A DNA stretch of 64,000 nucleotides, from positions 6,193,011 through 6,257,010 of the forward strand of contig NW_004955480.1 in NCBI RefSeq assembly GCF_000276665.1, in the 5' to 3' direction. The translations under genes and the position numbers were made by a program. The notes under the pieces are model-generated. The model worked only from the letters and a program-made list of their open reading frames with translations, was not told where the DNA came from and did no database searches. Shown piece after piece: positions 48,299 through 57,784 of the stretch (the stretch's first letter is position 1; the number at the start of each line of letters is the position of its first letter). The DNA comes from Chinchilla lanigera. Lineage: Eukaryota; Chordata; Mammalia; Rodentia; Chinchillidae.

Positions 48299-49289
48299 GT
48301 ATTATAAAAGTGAGACCACAAAGATAATTCTAACTGGTAACTAAAAGCACCTGATAATTCCAAAAGCACTTTCAGCAAGTGATTTTAATCTGCCTTTAAT
48401 TGTAACCAGTCTAGAAAAATGTTTTCAAGATTGGAAACTTCGCTTAAAAAAAAAAAAAAACAACTATATGAAGATGTAATGTTATATCTTCACTGCTGAG
48501 GTAATGAGGAACAATGCAATATTTTCTCATGGAGCCTTAGGAAAGAAGACGAATAAGGATAAGTCACAACACAGAGACGGTGATATACAACTCAGAATTT
48601 ACGAGTTTCCAAAAAGAATTAAAACATATTTCTCTCAGGCTTGTGCATAAATCTCCCGTACTACACAGTACTTCTCAGCAAACTTGAGTGGCTTAGCTTC
48701 AGTCTGGCCCCTTGCAACTTACAGAAATGCAGTAAATGCACAACTACTATGGTATAAAAGTAAAAATTAATTGAAGACGATATTTAACCAAAAGATCACC
48801 CTCTCCCCAGTTATTTTCTCTAGCACAACATAGACTCGATCCCCTAACAAATGAAAAGTGCTGAATCCCAGGGCGCGCACTGTAATAGGATGGGACTGTG
48901 GGAGGCGAGCCGGTACAGAAGTCTCGGAATAGCTCTGCCCTCCAAATCTACGTTTCGTGTAGCATACAAAATTTCCCTTCTACAGTTTTCAGCCAGCTAT
49001 ACCCAAGCCCCCATAAATTTTTTTTCTATGAAAAGCACATCTTTTCCCTAATCCTTGCAAATTTTCTTACTTTCCGAGATCTTTTCACCTGGGAAAATGA
49101 AGTCACTGTGGGTTCCCTAAAGTTACCTCAGATGCAGCCAAATGACTGACTCGCTGTTTCCTAGGAGAGTGGTGAGATGACAGTGACCTGGAAAAGTTTC
49201 CAGCGCTTAAAACATAAAGCTAACTCTGGACTCTTCTTTTTCAGAACCTAAGAAAGCTAAAGCTGCGGGTTTGGCCAGGGAGAGGCGGA
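48299..49289. other. Unique upstream flank of the LCORL promoter
   Basis: AT-rich to 48840, then rising in GC with scattered CpG. 48870-48920 ('cagggcgcgcactg', 'ggaggcgagccgg') may be part of the promoter or of a divergent transcript. No coding sequence recognised. Confidence 0.45.
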
Positions 49290-49344
49290 CAGCACACAAT
49301 CTAAGACCACCTGGAAAAAACGGGAGAGCCCTCCCCGCTGCTGG

Positions 49345-49368
49345 ACTACAACACCCGACATGCATCGC
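49345..49368 (+). promoter_or_regulatory. ZNF143/THAP11-type (SBS) site
   Basis: ACTACAACACCCGACATGC, followed by ATCGC, matches the long ACTACAAYTCCCAGCATGC motif of ZNF143 promoters apart from a few bases in the middle. It lies about 475 bp upstream of the LCORL start codon. Confidence 0.75.
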
Positions 49369-49400
49369 ACCGCGGCCCCGTGCTCGGACTGGGGATTCCA

Positions 49401-49426
49401 GCGCAAAGCATCCTGGGAAGTGAAGT
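49401..49426 (-). promoter_or_regulatory. Second ZNF143/THAP11-type site, opposite orientation
   Basis: The reverse complement reads TTCCCAGGATGCTTTGCGC preceded by ACTTCAC. The TTCCCAG-ATGC-GCGC core is a strong match to the same long motif. It is inverted relative to the site at 49345, with about 32 bp between them. Confidence 0.8.
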
Positions 49427-49717
49427 TTCCGGGCGGCCAGAACCCGTCGCCAAGGCAGAAGGGAGGCGTTGCCAGTGCGCTCCGTTAGCACGCGGGTTCC
49501 TGGCTGGGCTCCGGGTCTTTCGCTCCCGCTCAGGGTTTTCGCGGGCGGCGGGAGCAGTATGGCTCACAAGAGTAAACTCCGGGGGGAGGGAGGAGAGGGA
49601 GTGGATGGGGAGGCGGGGTCAGCGGAAGCGGCAGGTTGCTTCCTTCTCCTCGCGCTCCCTCCCCGCCTCTCCCTGAGGGAGCGGTGGGAGGGGGAGGGAA
49701 GGGCCGAGGGAAGGTAG

Positions 49718-49729
49718 TGACACGTGTCA
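49718..49729. promoter_or_regulatory. Palindromic E-box TGACACGTGTCA
   Basis: A perfect 12-bp palindrome centred on CACGTG, the core bound by USF, MYC/MAX and TFE-type bHLH-ZIP proteins. It is 113 bp upstream of the LCORL ATG, inside the CpG island. Binding is inferred from the motif only. Confidence 0.65.
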
Positions 49730-49809
49730 ATCAACCCCCCTCCGGGGGGCGCGCGCTCCGGGGCTCGCGCCGAGGGCTCGCGCCCCTGCCTCGTGCCTGC
49801 GCCGCTCGT

Positions 49810-49815
49810 ATGTAA
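49810..49815 (+). other. Start-stop minimal uORF (ATG TAA)
   Basis: ATGTAA lies 32 bases before the LCORL ATG. If the transcript starts upstream of it, it forms a start-stop element of the kind that stalls ribosomes in some 5' leaders. Context is weak (C at -3). It also overlaps an octamer-like ATGTAAAT word, so the constraint could instead be at the DNA level. Confidence 0.4.
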
Positions 49816-49992
49816 ATGAGGGCGCGTGACGCGGGACGCAGATGGACAAGGGAAGAGAGAGAATGGCCGCTGCCGCCGCCGCCGCTGCTGCCGCCGCCGC
49901 CGCTCAGTGTCGGAGCCCTCGGTGCGCGGCGGAGAGGAGAGGATTCCGGCGGGAACTCGACTCCTGGCGCCACCGCCTCATGCACTGTGTAG
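49816..49992 (+). CDS. Candidate overlapping uORF in LCORL exon 1
   Basis: ATG at 49816 opens a 58-codon frame, +1-shifted relative to LCORL, that runs through the LCORL start codon and the polyalanine stretch (read here as proline/leucine) and stops at TAG 49990-49992. Those three bases are the last of exon 1, directly before the GT donor. The Kozak context is weak (T at -3, A at +4). It is real only if the transcript starts upstream of 49816. The peptide has no recognised domain. Confidence 0.35.
49842..49992 (+). CDS. LCORL: LCORL exon 1, N-terminus of ligand-dependent nuclear receptor corepressor-like protein
   Basis: LCORL is a nuclear protein related to LCOR. Its family carries a C-terminal helix-turn-helix (Psq-type) DNA-binding domain and CtBP-binding motifs, and a long isoform (PALI2) associates with Polycomb PRC2. 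This exon encodes only the N-terminus: MDKGRERM, 13 alanines (residues 9-21), then [19 protein letters not shown], which is the conserved LCOR/LCORL N-terminal text. 151 bases give 50 codons plus one base (phase 1), leaving G to complete a glycine with exon 2, as in the known protein. The first ATG (49842) has C at -3. A second in-frame ATG at 49863 (Met8) has A at -3 and G at +4 and is the stronger start. Exon 2 is not within the 14 kb that follow. In other mammals LCORL lies convergent with NCAPG, a locus tied to body size in cattle, horse, dog and human. Confidence 0.95.
49863..49865 (+). other. LCORL: Alternative in-frame start codon (Met8) of LCORL
   Basis: The context AGAATGG (A at -3, G at +4) is near optimal, whereas the upstream ATG has C at -3. 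Leaky scanning would give a protein starting directly at the polyalanine run, seven residues shorter. Confidence 0.5.
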
Positions 49993-49998
49993 GTAAGA
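49993..49998 (+). other. LCORL: LCORL exon 1 splice donor
   Basis: TAG|GTAAGA is a strong match to the vertebrate 5' splice-site consensus. Its phase agrees with the known LCORL protein (glycine split 1/2). Confidence 0.92.
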
Positions 49999-50192
49999 CA
50001 GACACGGCCGGGCCCGGGCTGCGCGCGGCGGCAGCTGCCGCAGCCCGAGGAGTTTGTGGCTTGGGGCTCAGTTCAGCTCCGGCTCCGGTCGGTCCGGAGG
50101 GGGAGCGAGCTGGGAGCGGCGGCGGCGCGGCGGCCGGCGCTCGCCTTTTGTCTCGGGGACTCCCTGCCGGCGCGGTCCGCGCTCCGCCGCCT

Positions 50193-50572
50193 NNNNNNNN
50201 NNNNNNNNNNNNNNNNNNNNNNNNNNNNNNNNNNNNNNNNNNNNNNNNNNNNNNNNNNNNNNNNNNNNNNNNNNNNNNNNNNNNNNNNNNNNNNNNNNNN
50301 NNNNNNNNNNNNNNNNNNNNNNNNNNNNNNNNNNNNNNNNNNNNNNNNNNNNNNNNNNNNNNNNNNNNNNNNNNNNNNNNNNNNNNNNNNNNNNNNNNNN
50401 NNNNNNNNNNNNNNNNNNNNNNNNNNNNNNNNNNNNNNNNNNNNNNNNNNNNNNNNNNNNNNNNNNNNNNNNNNNNNNNNNNNNNNNNNNNNNNNNNNNN
50501 NNNNNNNNNNNNNNNNNNNNNNNNNNNNNNNNNNNNNNNNNNNNNNNNNNNNNNNNNNNNNNNNNNNNNNNN
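50193..50572. other. Assembly gap, 380 N
   Basis: Unresolved bases inside the CpG island, just downstream of exon 1. The flanks are very GC-rich (G runs and GCC repeats), which explains the dropout. The size of 380 suggests an estimated rather than a default gap. Confidence 0.99.
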
Positions 50573-50747
50573 CGACGGGCGGCGGGGGGCGTCGCCCGAG
50601 GGGCGGGGGGCGCCCAACTCTGCCCTCTCGCGCCCGGCGGCGGCGGCGGTGCAGTGCGTACCCCTTTAAGAAGGAGCCGCTCGAGCGCTGACGGTTGGGA
50701 TTTGAAGTTCTTCCTCCCTCTTTGGAAGTCTGGACGGAGGGGGGGGC

Positions 50748-50761
50748 GTTGCCACGGCGAC
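50748..50761. promoter_or_regulatory. RFX X-box-like site
   Basis: GTTGCCACGGCGAC is a near-palindrome that differs from the RFX X-box (GTTGCC-N2-GGCAAC type) at one base of the right half. It lies in the CpG-rich 5' end of intron 1. Motif evidence only. Confidence 0.35.
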
Positions 50762-51115
50762 GGCGCCCTCCCTTCCCCTTCTCGCGGACGCCGGGACGAC
50801 TCCGGTCCTCTTTCACTGTCAGGTGATGGACTCTTCCCTGCACGCAGGCACTCTTCGCCCTCCCCGCCCCTCATCCTTGTTCCGTTGCAATTCTGTCTTT
50901 CTTTTCGTTGGGGGCTGCCTCGTTTTGCTTCAAACTTTTGGACTTGGGGCTCCTGCTGCGGGTTGTTCGGTGTGGCGGGAGACGGTGGAACTCGCCGCCT
51001 GGCTGCGGTCTCCTCGCGCGCGCTTTTTCCGGGGGACTCGACGGCCGGAGCTCTCGCCCCGCAGGTTGGTTTAGTGCAGGGGCTGGGACGGGCGCGGGCC
51101 GGGCGTGTTGTGCGT

Positions 51116-53732
51116 GTTTGTTTTGGAAGGCGGTTGTTCTTGGGAAGGGGTGGGAAGGAAGGTTGTGCATTGTGTAAGGAGTACGTGGTGGCATCAGCTT
51201 TCTCTACTGGCGAGTGAATCTGGGCATTTGGAGTTGGGGAGTAACCTTAGAGCCTTAAGGAAACAACTCTCTCTACCTTGTTTTCCTCTGTTCTTGGCGC
51301 CACCTCGCGCCCCTTCTCCCTGCCCCACCCCTCTCAGTTTTGTTTGGTTTGCGCCTGAAGATCTTTCTTGTTTTCACCAGTGACAAGGAGATTGTGGTAG
51401 ATTAAACTAGTGACAACTTCAGTTCGGAAATGTACCCTAAAGAATACGATGAATAGAGGAGAAAAGGTCTAAAAAGGAAGGTTGCGCCGGTCAGGGGCGT
51501 TTAAGTGATGTTTGTGCAGTTTACTGTTCTGTCTTTATAAAATGTAGTTTGGCCTCGTCTAAGGAAAAGTTATGGGAAAAGGCTTTAGTTAAATATTCGT
51601 AAGTGACTTTTGCTTATAAAGCGTTTTAAAATCCCCACGATATATTCTTTATACCAGGTGTTTGGTATTTGTGCTTTTTGAATACAAAATGGACCCGTTT
51701 TGTAATTTCTTAAGTAAAGATCTCTTCTGCAAAACCTATTTAGAAACTGTTGCGTTCATACAGATAGAATCAGGTAGATCACAGAATTACAATACGGGCT
51801 CATGATGTCACTGTGTTAAATGCCAAGGTATACAGTAATTTGAGGATGTCTGGTCAATTTTTGTTTTAGAGTGTTTTGAGTTTTGTTTTTCTTGTCTTGC
51901 TTATTTAGATATATTAAGTGTAACTTTGTATCACGAAATATACATACCTTTGAAAAAGTCGTATTTTGGTTAGGTGAAACACAAAATTAAAAGTAATTGG
52001 ATTTGGTGGAAAAAGGAACTAGATTATCTTTTTGTATTACCTACTTGGATACTGTTACCTACCTAATCGGATACTGTTCAAGTAGTTTTGAGAGACATTG
52101 AAAATTGTTTATACTGTATATCTAATATGAAATCTCTTATACTTTAATATAACAATTATATTGTACTGTAGATGAAAATACATTTTTTCCTGGGTTTTAG
52201 CTGTGTTTGAGAATTGTTTCTCACAGTCTTAGTCAGAAGGTCTATTAAGATCCTTGTCATAATAAAACCAGTTTAAACAGGGTATACACTTGTTGATTGT
52301 GGTTTTTTTTTTTGGTGTCCTGTCATGTTTATGGTGTGATTTGGGATTAAAAGTAGTTTGTAATTACTTTAAGTCACCTTTGGTATTAATGTGCTTCTTT
52401 CATACTTCGTAAACATATTTACAAAATAGCCATGTTCTTTTCCTTTCTCTTTATCTGTATATGGATGCGTATATTTCTATATTGACTATTCAGTGTTCTT
52501 GCTGCATGGAATCATTTTTATAAAATAACAATGTTCTTGCCCTTTTGGAAGGAAATAAACCAAAAGGCTTACCTTTAATTGAGATGTGGAAATTGTAGGT
52601 AGTGTCTCAGGATTGTACAGCAAGTTAGTACTGAGACTAGTGAAATTTTGAATCTCAGTTATTAGCTTAACTCTTTAATCTGATTCATTTTTTATAACTT
52701 ATACTCAAATTTTATAGAGAAGAATGTTGCTTTAGTTGTCAGTAACTGCTTATACTATACCTAGGTGAAAATATTCTATATAGGAAGAGTTGTTTATCTT
52801 CCTCATAATTGTAGAACCTGTCTCAGATTTTTAACTATTTCTCTTATTCATTCGTGGTTTTTGCTTTAATTGGGGAGTTCATCAGCAAGCTCTTTTTTCT
52901 AGTTTTGTAGCTCTATTTACAATGTAATACTTCTTGTAATTTTGTTTTTCTGTAATCCTGAACTTGCTGTAATCTTGAGTGTGCTCATTTTACAACTATT
53001 TGAGTGCTTATTGAATAGTAAATAATATCGTAGTATTCAAAATGATATTGAGCAGTAATAATACAGTCCTGGGTCTTATAGAAAATAAAATATAATTAGT
53101 AGCTGATGAATCATAAAAATAAAGTCTACAGTAAAAGAAATACCTTACTACATTTAAAAACATCTGGCCTGCTATGGCCTATTAGGGGAGAAAAGCCATT
53201 TTTTAAAAAAAAAAAGTTAGTTTGATAGGCCAATTTTTAAAAAATTTATATTGATGTAGTTTTTACTTTACAAAAATGGAATAATAGTACAAGGAATTTC
53301 CGATATTCCTTTACCCACATTTACTGTAACCCGTATTTTATATATTTTGTTATATTTGCTTTCTCTTTCTTGCCCTATATCCATATACATACTTCTGAAC
53401 AATTTGAGAGTAATTTAGAGACATCCTACCTCTTTATTCCTTTTTCAGTGTGTGTTTCCTAAAAATACGGACATTGTTTTTTCTAACCGGTGAAGACCAT
53501 TAAAACCAACAGATTTATTATTGACATATATTACTATCTAATTTATAGTCCATTTTCGAATTTTGTCTCATTTATTTACTGTAAAATCCTCTCACCCTAC
53601 TTCTAGTTCATGATCCACTCTAGGGTTGTGGACTGCATTTGGTCATCTTCATTTTTTTTTTTTTTTAATTGGCAATACTTTATCAGCCTTTTTATTTCTT
53701 GACCTTGATGTTTTTGAAAAGTACATGACAGT
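51116..53732. other. Intron 1, unique AT-rich DNA
   Basis: No exon or clear mobile element. A small imperfect tandem duplication ('ttacctac...ggatactg' twice) lies at about 52037-52080, and a weak MIR-like block at 52590-52680. Confidence 0.5.
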
Positions 53733-53832
53733 GGGGCTGGGGATTTAGCTCAGTGGCAAAGTGCCTGCCTGGCAAGCACAAGGTCCTGAGTTCGATTCCT
53801 GGTACCGGAAGAAAAGACAAGCAAACAAACAA
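53733..53832 (+). mobile_element. ID SINE with target-site duplication, in LCORL intron 1
   Basis: 'ggggctggggatttagctca ... aaagtgcctgcctggcaagc ... ctgagttcgattcctggtac' with tail 'aagacaagcaaacaaac'. The direct repeat 'aaaagtacatgac' flanks it at about 53717-53729 and 53833-53845. Confidence 0.94.
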
Positions 53833-53845
53833 AAAAGTACATGAC

Positions 53846-54424
53846 CGTTATTTTGTAGGTGGTCCCACAATTTGAATTTATTTTCTCATAACTAGGTTGA
53901 CTATACATTTGGCAGGAATACTACTTGAAGGGATACTCTATTCTCAGTACATCATATCTTTAGGCTCATGATGTTGGTTTGTTCCAATGATGTCAGTTTT
54001 GAAAATTAAAGTATATTTCTCCCTGAAAATTATTTATGTCTTTGTAATTAATATGCATTTTATGAAAGTGTACCTTGAAGAACAGGATGTTGTCCTAGTC
54101 TGATCAAAATTTCACCCACAGGTTTTAGCATCTGTTGATGAGTATCTAACTTCATTCTTTCTGTAGTTATTAGAAGTTGACATCTGTCATCTTCTCCATA
54201 ATTTATTTGTTTAGGTACTCAGTGTTAAATCCAACACTGTCATTATTAGGAATCTCAAATTATGTCAAGTTTGGTTGATGGGAACCTTATCAAGTGTGTG
54301 AGTTTTGTTTTTCTTTTGACAAACAAGGTATCCCAGGTTCATGTACTTTACCTGTCCATTTCTAGTGTCAGCTTTTTCTCCAAGGTGACCTCCATTCTTT
54401 TTATTGGAAAATAAATTTAGGCAC
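53846..54424. other. Intron 1, unique DNA, no feature seen
   Basis: AT-rich, nothing recognised. Confidence 0.45.
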
Positions 54425-54825
54425 CATTATGGTTTAGATCTAAAATGTCCCCCACAAATTTCATATGTTCACGTATTTTTTATTTTTTTGTAAGATTTTA
54501 ATTTTCTTTTTATGTAAGGTTTTTGGAAGGTGATTGTATCATGGAGGGCTCTACTCATCAGTAGATTAGTATAAACCTGAGTGTGTTATTAGGACATGGG
54601 GCCTAACTGAGGAGGTGGGTCACTGGGACCATGACCTTCTCCTTCTTTTCTGGTTTCTGGCTGTCATGGGTTGAGGAGGATTCCACCAGGCCTGTGCCTT
54701 AGAGCCAGGCGGAAGTAGACTGAACCCTCTGAAACTGTGAGCCAAATAAATCTCTTTCTTTAAGTGGTGGGTTTTGAATATTTTGTTCCAATGATGGGAA
54801 TGGAATGTGACTATTACAGGAACCA
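54425..54825 (+). mobile_element. MaLR LTR, plus strand
   Basis: 'tatggtttagatctaaaatg', 'cccccacaaatttcatatgt', 'ggtttttggaaggtgattg', 'gaggaggtgggtcactggga', 'tgagccaaataaatctcttt' and 'gaatattttgttccaatgat' give the MaLR order. An insertion of T-rich sequence lies at 54475-54525. Confidence 0.82.
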
Positions 54826-56094
54826 AAGTCTGCACTAGCTTTCAGGACTGATTTTAAACCGTATTTTTTCTAAAATAAAAACTGATAATCTAATGATTTT
54901 TTCCTATGGTGACAAAGTGGCAAAGATTGGATTAGAATCATTCTGTAAACTCTGGTGTCTTTCCTGTATAATGCTGTGTTCAGTAGAAATATAATGGGAG
55001 CCAAATGTATAATTATAAAGATTTTGGTAGCCACATTATTATTAATCTAATATATTCAAAATATTATCATTTTAACATTAATCCGCATAGAAATTATTAA
55101 TGAATTGGTTTACATCCTTAATATTAAATTTTCACATTTGGGTATTTTACATTTATAGCACATTTCACTTTAGACTAGTTACATTTCAGTAGTGCTTAAT
55201 TGCCACGTATGGCAAATGGCCATCATTGGATGGTTTCCTGAATACTAAGGTATCACTTACCTTTTCCCTTAAAATCTCTTGATAGTAACCCAAACTATAG
55301 CTTATTTTATCTTTTCCCAGATCTTTTATTTGGACAGTAAAGGACAATGTAGGCTTTGGAGCTTGACTACTTATATTTGAATCCTAGTGTTAACTGCTTA
55401 CAGTGTGGATAAATTTTCTAACTTCTTGAACTTTAGTTAGTTCTGTTGTGTTAAATGTATCTTTATATGAGTCTCCCAAATAGAAAGCATTCAATAAATA
55501 TTAGCTGTCCTTATTCAGATTATTAACTGCTTGAACTTTACATTCAGATAATTAACTGCTTACACTTTACAATAGATTCTGGCAGGAATCCTGATAAATA
55601 ATAAAACATGTGACAGTAAGGCATTGAATAATCTATATATCACAGTACTCCAAAGACATAGATTTAGAGTTTTAGAATCATAAAGTTTAGTAAATAAAAA
55701 TGACTTTTTATATGAAGAGACCAAATGGCATTTGATACCCTTCTACAGTCCAAGGAATCTTTTTGCTATGTAGTAGCTTTGTTCATATCTACTCTTTCAT
55801 TTTAATCTTCCGGTTAATCAAGTTGATTCTTTTTTCTTTCTGTTTCTTGCTTCCTGTTCTTTTATTTTACCACTAACTTCTTCCTTGGTTTACCTCTGCT
55901 GATGTGTAAAGCTTAGAAATCTGTATTGATAGCTACTGATACAGATGGGTCAGCTATCAAAAAACATTATCGTAAAATTTTTCGAGCACTAGCAAATATA
56001 TTATTCCTTGAAGGTGTAAACTGTGGTACCATGTAATGGCATGCATTAGACAAATGGAACTTGTGGCACTTATGAGTGATTGAGTGGTATCTTG
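54826..56094. other. Intron 1 DNA with MIR remnant and small tandem duplication
   Basis: 55355-55505 is MIR-like ('ggagcttgactacttatatt', 'tgaatcctagtgttaactgc', 'attcaataaatattagctg'). A 29-bp unit beginning 'attcagat' is duplicated head to tail at 55513-55541 and 55542-55570 with three mismatches. The rest is unrecognised. Confidence 0.5.
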
Positions 56095-56475
56095 GTTATT
56101 TTTCTTGCTGAGACAACATACCTGACAAGTTAAAAGACGGGTTTATTTTGGCTCACGGTTTGTGAAGGTTTCAGTCCATAGCTGGCTTACTCCAGGGCAG
56201 GGTGGCATGGCAGAAGGGGCATCACAGAGAAGAAACAGTCCATCCATGGCAGAGCAGACAAGCAACAAGCAGCTAAGCAACCCTTCCTTTCCCATTTATG
56301 TCAGTCAAGCTGTCAGCCTTTTGAGTGGTGCCACCCACACCCAGGGTGGGCTTTCCCATTATCCACACCCGAACTATGCTAAACCAATCAGTGGACTAAT
56401 TTAGTGCCACACACCCTTAATGCCAGTATCACACACCCTAGATCCAGTTGGCTGTGAAAAGCCCCACCTGAGTGC
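56095..56475 (-). mobile_element. MaLR LTR, minus strand
   Basis: 'ttgctgagacaacatacctg', 'gggtttattttggctcacgg', 'ggtttcagtccatagctggc', 'ggcagggtggcatggcagaa', 'ggtgccacccacacccaggg' and 'gaaaagccccacctg' are the antisense landmarks of a rodent MaLR-type LTR. Confidence 0.75.
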
Positions 56476-56483
56476 ATGAGGCT

Positions 56484-56522
56484 TTGGTGGGGGTGGGGTT
56501 GGGGTGGGGGTGTGGGGGATGT
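56484..56522 (+). repeat. G-rich low-complexity run
   Basis: (GGGGTG)n-like with several G4 and G5 tracts. It could form a G-quadruplex in the sense strand of intron 1. Confidence 0.8.
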
Positions 56523-56984
56523 GATATATCTAGATACAAGGCATAACATATAGCTAAGACATATCTCTAGCTTTCTTTGTAAAATAGGCATATTTATTAA
56601 TTTTGCATGTAAATTTTGAAATTCATTGTATTCCTAGATTATTTTATACTTGAAAGAGTATAATTATGCCAGGTTTGAGACCAAGCAGGATGCAAATTTT
56701 GTATTTTTGCAGCAATTAGGTATTGCCTGCAGATTAACATAATGTAGCTTTATTGCTGCATGGGTAACATTTTAAAGTTAGTTCACATAAAAGTCTTTTT
56801 GTGATCATGCAACCTGGTGAGATGACTGTTACTATGCTCCCCTCCCTATTTAGCTGTGCATATAAATTGCTGTTGTGTAACCTTACTTTTCTTACTTTCC
56901 TCACCTCCAACACTGACCTTCAGTTCTACTGCAGTTTTGCAAGGAGCAACATAGATATAGTGGTTCTTACTCGTTTATCTAGTC
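56523..56984. other. Intron 1, unique DNA, no feature seen
   Basis: AT-rich, nothing recognised. Confidence 0.45.
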
Positions 56985-57300
56985 CAGTGATGATGAACCT
57001 TTTGGAGACTGAGTGCTCAAACTGCAACCCAAAATCCACTTACTTATCACAAAGTGCCAGCACTACAATTAAACCTGAATACTGATGAGCCATGCAAAAG
57101 CTCAGATGAGACACTGCTACTTAGTCACAGCTCATGACATCATCACCTGGTGCTGCTACTCCTTTCCAAGCATGTGCGCTTTCCTCTATTATCTGATGCT
57201 CAGCTGCTGGGGTGATGCTGGAGCAGCTTGGTTCATATGCCAGCAGAAAGTTCTGTTTGCCCATGGCAGCATGCATGCCATAGGTTCACCACCACCAGTG
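56985..57300 (+). mobile_element. Non-autonomous hAT-type DNA transposon
   Basis: Begins CAGTGATGATGAACCTTTTG and ends GCCATAGGTTCACCACCACC near 57295, so the ends are inverted copies of one another (CAGTGATGGTGAACC type, one small insertion near the right tip). Interior text such as 'gagtgctcaaactgcaaccc' and 'acaaagtgccagcac' is typical of short hAT elements seen in several tetrapods. 'TAGTC' flanks both sides, compatible with a decayed 8-bp target duplication. It carries no transposase. Confidence 0.7.
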
Positions 57301-57325
57301 TAGTCTCTCAGTTGAAAACTATAAC

Positions 57326-57327
<2 letters not shown>

Positions 57328-57360
<33 letters not shown>
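57328..57360 (+). repeat. (GT)n microsatellite
   Basis: About 16 GT units, broken by one A near the end. Confidence 0.95.
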
Positions 57361-57365
<5 letters not shown>

Positions 57366-57405
57366 CTTCTTACATTTTTCTTTCCAATAGTACTCTTCCC
57401 TTTGG

Positions 57406-57784
57406 TACACAGATGGTCCCTAATTTATGATAGTTCAATTTATTTAGGTTTTTTTTTTTTTTTTGTAGAGAAGTGATACATACTGAACAGAAACTGTTCG
57501 AATTTTTAATTTTGATCTTTTCTCTGGCTAGTGATATATGGTATGATATTCTTGAGATTCCAGGCAATGGCAGCCAGCCACAGTTCCTAGTCAGCCATAT
57601 ATCTGTGAGGGTAAACAATTGATACCCTGCACTGTATTCAATATACTACATAAAATAATCAACCATTTAATATAGAATAGTCTTTGTGATTTGTGATTTG
57701 CCCTATAATATAACTGTTCTAAACACATTTACAGTTGAACTGATCAGGACATAATCCTGTGGTAAGTCAAGGTTCAACTATGTA
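57406..57784 (+). mobile_element. Tigger-type (TcMar) non-autonomous DNA transposon
   Basis: Starts 'tacacagatggtccctaatt' and ends 'gtaagtcaaggttcaactat' followed by 'gta'. The ends are inverted repeats next to TA. Interior text 'ctggctagtgatatatggta' and 'tgagggtaaacaattgatac' matches an old mammalian DNA transposon. A T16 run lies at about 57449-57466. Confidence 0.75.

Larger units (their letters stand above)
49290..51115. promoter_or_regulatory. LCORL: CpG island promoter of LCORL
   Basis: Sharp rise in GC and CpG density from about 49300 to 51110 in otherwise AT-rich DNA. No TATA box is evident, as expected for a dispersed housekeeping-type promoter. It holds an inverted pair of ZNF143/THAP11-type sites, a palindromic E-box at 49718-49729, GC boxes and the first coding exon. 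The transcription start cannot be fixed from sequence and lies somewhere between about 49430 and 49840. A 380-base gap (50193-50572) hides part of the island. Confidence 0.93.

Noticed and set aside
49207..49730. Several overlapping frames upstream of LCORL exon 1
   Set aside because: Arginine-, glycine- and proline-rich translations in all frames are CpG-island artefacts with no recognisable domain.
49842..50669. Long frames through the CpG island (up to 387 codons) on both strands
   Set aside because: They run through the 380-base N gap and use the absence of stops in GC-rich DNA. LCORL coding ends at the exon 1 donor at 49992.
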